From NCBI RefSeq assembly GCF_000931445.1, contig NZ_CP010849.1, forward strand, positions 1,364,001-1,428,000: a stretch of 64,000 nucleotides of DNA, written 5' to 3'. Made by a program: the position numbers and the translations under genes. The notes beneath the pieces were generated by a model. The model had not been told where the DNA came from and did not search any database. It saw only the letters and a list, made by a program, of their open reading frames with translations. This stretch comes from Streptomyces cyaneogriseus subsp. noncyanogenus (GTDB lineage Bacteria; Actinomycetota; Actinomycetes; Streptomycetales; Streptomycetaceae). Below, in pieces: positions 61,266-64,000 of this stretch (within the stretch, counting starts at the first letter, position 1; the number at the start of each line of letters is the position of its first letter).

Positions 61266-62027
61266 CTAGTCGAGCGGTCCGCCGGCGACGTACAGCACCT
61301 GGCCGGAGACGAAACCGGCCGCCTCGCCCGTGAAGAAGGCGATGGCGTTGGCGATGTCGTCGGGCTCGCCGACGCGCTGCACCGGGATCTGGGTGGCGGC
61401 GGCGGCCTTGAACTCCTCGAAGCCCATGCCGACGCGGTCGGCGGTGGCCTTGGTCATCTCGGTGGCGATGAAGCCGGGGGCGACGGCGTTGGCGGTGACG
61501 CCGAACTTGCCGAGTTCCTTGGCGAGGGTCTTGGTGAAGCCCTGCAGACCGGCCTTGGCGGCCGAGTAGTTGACCTGGCCGCGGTTGCCGAGCGCGGAGG
61601 AGGAGGACAGGTTGACGATGCGGCCGAAGCCGGCGTCCACCATGTGCTTCTGGCACGCCTTGGACATCAGGAAGGCACCGCGCAGGTGCACGTTCATGAC
61701 GGTGTCCCAGTCGGAGACGCTCATCTTGAACAGCAGGTTGTCGCGGAGCACTCCCGCGTTGTTGACGAGGATGGTCGGCGCGCCCAGCTCCTCGGTGATC
61801 CGGGCGACGGCCGCCTCGACCTGCGCCTCGTCGGAGACGTCACAGCCGACCGCGATCGCCTTGCCGCCCGCCGCGGTGATCTTCTCGACGGTGTCCTTGC
61901 AGGCGGCCTCGTCGAGGTCCAGTACGGCGACGGCACGGCCCTCGGCGGCCAGTCGTACGGCCGTGGCGGCGCCGATGCCGCGCGCGGCACCGGTGACGAC
62001 GGCGACCCGCTGCTCAGTGGTGGACAT
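61266..62027 (-). CDS. fabG: 3-oxoacyl-ACP reductase-like SDR
   Basis: The 253-aa protein has TGAARGIGAATAVRLAAEG, NNAGVLRDNLLFKM, Ser in VNLSSSSALGNRGQVNYSAAK and a FabG-type end (GFVSGQVLYVAGGP). It is the first gene of the pair. It reduces 3-oxoacyl thioesters with NADPH by family; the standalone location outside the fab cluster suggests a secondary role. Confidence 0.9.
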   Translation of the reverse strand: MSTTEQRVAVVTGAARGIGAATAVRLAAEGRAVAVLDLDEAACKDTVEKITAAGGKAIAVGCDVSDEAQVEAAVARITEELGAPTILVNNAGVLRDNLLFKMSVSDWDTVMNVHLRGAFLMSKACQKHMVDAGFGRIVNLSSSSALGNRGQVNYSAAKAGLQGFTKTLAKELGKFGVTANAVAPGFIATEMTKATADRVGMGFEEFKAAAATQIPVQRVGEPDDIANAIAFFTGEAAGFVSGQVLYVAGGPLD

Positions 62028-62311
62028 TGCTGCTTCTCCTCGCCCTTGGGATGCGGCTCCTGCGGCCCGCCCTCTGGTGAGCGACCGCTTAGTACCTTCA
62101 GCAGACGTGACGCTAGAAGCCCCGGCACGCGGTGTCAACGGGACACCGGACGGGTGTGATCCATTACCTGCGCGTCCCGGTCGCCTCCCCCGTGCCGCGC
62201 CACCCGAACGGCCCAGCGCTCCGCGCCGTCGCGCACCCGGGCCCCTAGCGTCGAAGCGCGAGTCGTTCATGGCCCGAAAGGGCCGCAGAAGGACCGGAGA
62301 AGGAGGCGTCC

Positions 62312-62818
62312 ATGCGTCCGAGCACCACCCTCGCGGGCCTGCTGATCGCGGTGACGGCGGCGGGCCTGCCGGCCGGCACCGCGTACGCCCAGGACCTGGA
62401 CTGCGGGCACTTCACCTACCAGGAGGAGGCGCAGGCGGTGTTCGACAGCGACCGGAGCGACCCCCACCGGCTGGACGAGGACCAGGGCCCGCACGACGGC
62501 ATAGCGTGCGAGGTGCTGCCGCGGCGCGGCACCGGCGCGACCATCTCCGCCACGAGCCGTCCCCCGCTCCCCACGACCCCCTCCCCGATCCCCACGACCG
62601 TGCCACCGAGGCCCACGGCGCCGTCCCTGACGCCCACGGCCACGCCGTCGCGTCCCGCGGTGTCACCCACCGCACCCGCCACGCGCGGCGTCGAGGGCGG
62701 GCTCGGCGGCACGTCGGCCAGCGGGCCGACCGGCTGGGACGTCGGGATCGGCCTGACCTTCGTCGCGGGCGCCGCGCTCACGGCCGGCTGGATGGTCAGG
62801 CGGCACCGCCGGACCTGA
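62312..62818 (+). CDS. Excalibur-domain surface protein
   Basis: The 168-aa protein has a signal peptide, an excalibur-like calcium-binding domain (DLDCGHFTYQEEAQAVFDSDRSDPHRLDEDQGPHDGIACE with DxDxDG-like acid residues), a Pro/Thr-rich stalk and a C-terminal helix followed by RRHRRT. The end resembles a sorting signal without a clear LAXTG. GGAGG precedes the ATG. Confidence 0.85.
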   Translation: MRPSTTLAGLLIAVTAAGLPAGTAYAQDLDCGHFTYQEEAQAVFDSDRSDPHRLDEDQGPHDGIACEVLPRRGTGATISATSRPPLPTTPSPIPTTVPPRPTAPSLTPTATPSRPAVSPTAPATRGVEGGLGGTSASGPTGWDVGIGLTFVAGAALTAGWMVRRHRRT

Positions 62819-62892
62819 CGCCCGGCGGGTGCGGCCGGCTCCGCGCCCCGGTTCCGTGAGCGGCACCGGGACGCATTCGCGGGCGGCCGGCT

Positions 62893-63276
62893 CTACCGCA
62901 CGAGCAGTTCGAGCAGCCGGTCCGCCTCCGCCGCCGGATCGGCCGTGAGGCCGGTGTGCACCGGGCCGGGCTGGACGATGGTGGAGCGGGGGGCGACCAG
63001 CCAGCGGAAACGGCGGCCGGCGTCGTCGCCGGCGGCCTGTCCCGCCGCCGCGCCGCCGGCGCACACGCCCTCGGCGGCGCGCAGCGCGGCGCGGACGCCG
63101 GGCACGTCGGCGCCCGGGTCGAGCGCCAGCAGCCTGGCCTCGTCGAGGTGGGTGCGGGCGGCGACGAACGCCTTGGCCCGGCAGTACACCAGCACCCCGG
63201 CGTTGATGCACTCGCCGCGCTCGACGCGCGGTACGACGCGCAGCAGCGCGTACTCGAAGACGTGCCGGTCGGTCAC
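62893..63276 (-). CDS. DUF3037-family protein
   Basis: The 127-aa protein (VTDRHVFEYALLRVVPRVERGECINAGVLVYC...) matches the DUF3037 pattern. GTG at 63276 overlaps the stop of the HipA-like kinase gene (GTGA), so the two are translationally coupled. It may be a partner or inhibitor of the kinase. Confidence 0.85.
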   Translation of the reverse strand: MTDRHVFEYALLRVVPRVERGECINAGVLVYCRAKAFVAARTHLDEARLLALDPGADVPGVRAALRAAEGVCAGGAAAGQAAGDDAGRRFRWLVAPRSTIVQPGPVHTGLTADPAAEADRLLELLVR

Positions 63277-64000
63277 CGGACCCCCTGGATGCGTTCGTGG
63301 ATGACGGCGGCACGGGCGAGCAGCGGGCGCGCGTACGCCCGCCGCAGGTCGTCCGGTGAGGCGAAGCCGGGTTCGTCCGCCAGCCAGACGTCCGGGATCT
63401 CGGCGGTGACCTCGGCGAGGAGTTCCTCGGTGACCTGGGGGGCCAGTTCGGCGGCGGCCGCGGCGACGTCCGGGGCGAAGGGCCGCAGGGCGTGGTCCGC
63501 GGCGTCGTAGGGGCGGGCGGCGGAGGTGTCGGCGGACGGCCAGTTGTGCTGCCAGATCATGGTGGCGCCGTGGTCGATGAGCCACAACTCGCCCTGCCGG
63601 CACAGCAGGTTGGGGTTGCGCCAGGAGCGGTCGACGTTGTTCACGAGCGCGTCGAACCAGACGATGCGCCCGGCCTCCCGCGGGCTCACCTCGAAGGCGA
63701 GCGGGTCGAAGCCGAGGGCGCCGGAGAGGAAGTCCATGCCGAGGTTGGTACCGCCGCTGGACTTGAGCAGTTCCTGGACCTGCTCGTCGGGTTCGCCGAG
63801 GCCCAGCACCGGATCGAGGGCGAGTGCCACCAGCCGCGGCACCCGGAATCCCAGCCGGCGGGCGAGTTCGCCGCACACGACCTCCGCGACCAGCGTCTTG
63901 CGCCCCTGCCCCGCGCCGGTGAACTTCAGGACGTACGTCCCGAGGTCGTCGCCCTCGACGAGCCCCGGCAGCGAACCGCCTTCACGCAAGGGCGTGATGT
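63273..64000 (-). CDS. HipA-like kinase (5' end beyond the window)
   Basis: The visible 242 residues include a Gly-rich nucleotide loop region (TPLREGGSLPGLVEGDDLGTYVLKFTGAGQGRKTLVAEVVCGELA), the catalytic segment WFDALVNNVDRSWRNPNLL and the metal motif LWLIDHGATM. These match HipA/PI4K-like Ser/Thr kinases. The start lies beyond base 64000; no HipB-like HTH gene is seen on the inside flank, where DUF3037 takes the partner position. Confidence 0.85.
   Translation of the reverse strand, partial: ITPLREGGSLPGLVEGDDLGTYVLKFTGAGQGRKTLVAEVVCGELARRLGFRVPRLVALALDPVLGLGEPDEQVQELLKSSGGTNLGMDFLSGALGFDPLAFEVSPREAGRIVWFDALVNNVDRSWRNPNLLCRQGELWLIDHGATMIWQHNWPSADTSAARPYDAADHALRPFAPDVAAAAAELAPQVTEELLAEVTAEIPDVWLADEPGFASPDDLRRAYARPLLARAAVIHERIQGVR

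Noticed and set aside
60488..62027. The two SDR genes as part of a polyketide or fatty-acid synthesis cluster
   Set aside because: No KS, ACP or malonyltransferase genes nearby.

Overview
The window is chromosomal DNA from a Streptomyces-like actinomycete. Evidence: very high G+C with strongly GC-biased third codon positions, many GTG (and some TTG/CTG) starts, many starts with a -10-like TANNNT box 6-8 nt upstream and no Shine-Dalgarno, and typical families (divergent tuf3-type EF-Tu, ECF41 sigma factor, ROK and GntR regulators, XRE-TPR regulator, DNRLRE secreted protein). From memory, purB, tuf3, ung and the fabG pair recall the SCO12xx-SCO13xx part of S. coelicolor; no alignment was run.

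Layout. 1-3.7 kb: a large secreted DNRLRE/beta-trefoil protein with a cationic two-cysteine C-terminal domain, followed at 18 bp by the start of a membrane protein that leaves the window, and a truncated carbohydrate-binding protein still carrying a LacI-type operator. 3.9-9.4 kb: two overlapping CNNM/CorC-type membrane proteins, an SGNH hydrolase, purB and a coupled mismatch DNA glycosylase. 9.4-18.4 kb: regulators and hydrolases (ROK, GntR with a DasR-type operator, ECF41 sigma, alpha/beta hydrolase, Tat-exported PhoD, an IS30-HTH/MarR fusion, a serine hydrolase). 18.8-25.9 kb: ACT-GNAT membrane protein, PLP trans-sulfuration enzyme with divergent Lrp, DUF885 protein, SDR, and rhodanese with divergent Lrp. 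25.9-30.2 kb: sbcD-sbcC. 30.4-46.9 kb: mixed housekeeping and transport genes (I36-type inhibitor, lipoprotein, YigZ, CoA-binding protein, a PobA-like flavoprotein, YbaK, XRE-cupin/EamA pair, gamma carbonic anhydrase, DedA, MFS, spermidine-synthase-like protein, cysteine-free EF-Tu, VTT protein, UppP).

47.2-51.8 kb looks accessory: an XRE-TPR regulator followed by two inverted repeats and three translationally coupled small CxxC proteins, an atypical HAD protein, a DUF4352-like membrane protein, an Imm35/YrhB-like small protein and a 59-aa protein. 51.8-64 kb returns to conserved chromosome: SDR, DUF4291, Lnt, Gfo/Idh/MocA, DinB, uracil-DNA glycosylase, an orphan oligopeptide-binding lipoprotein, two SDR/FabG genes, an excalibur-type surface protein, and a DUF3037 protein overlapping a HipA-like kinase that runs off the right edge.

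Themes: DNA maintenance (sbcCD, mug, ung, DinB), envelope and lipoprotein biogenesis (UppP, Lnt, DedA/VTT, several lipoproteins), and many regulator-target divergent pairs. I found no CRISPR array, tRNA, rRNA, intact insertion sequence or large biosynthetic cluster. The best candidates for undescribed biology are the putative toxin/immunity pair at the left edge, the XRE plus CxxC-trio cassette, the HipA kinase/DUF3037 pair, and the cysteine-free EF-Tu.
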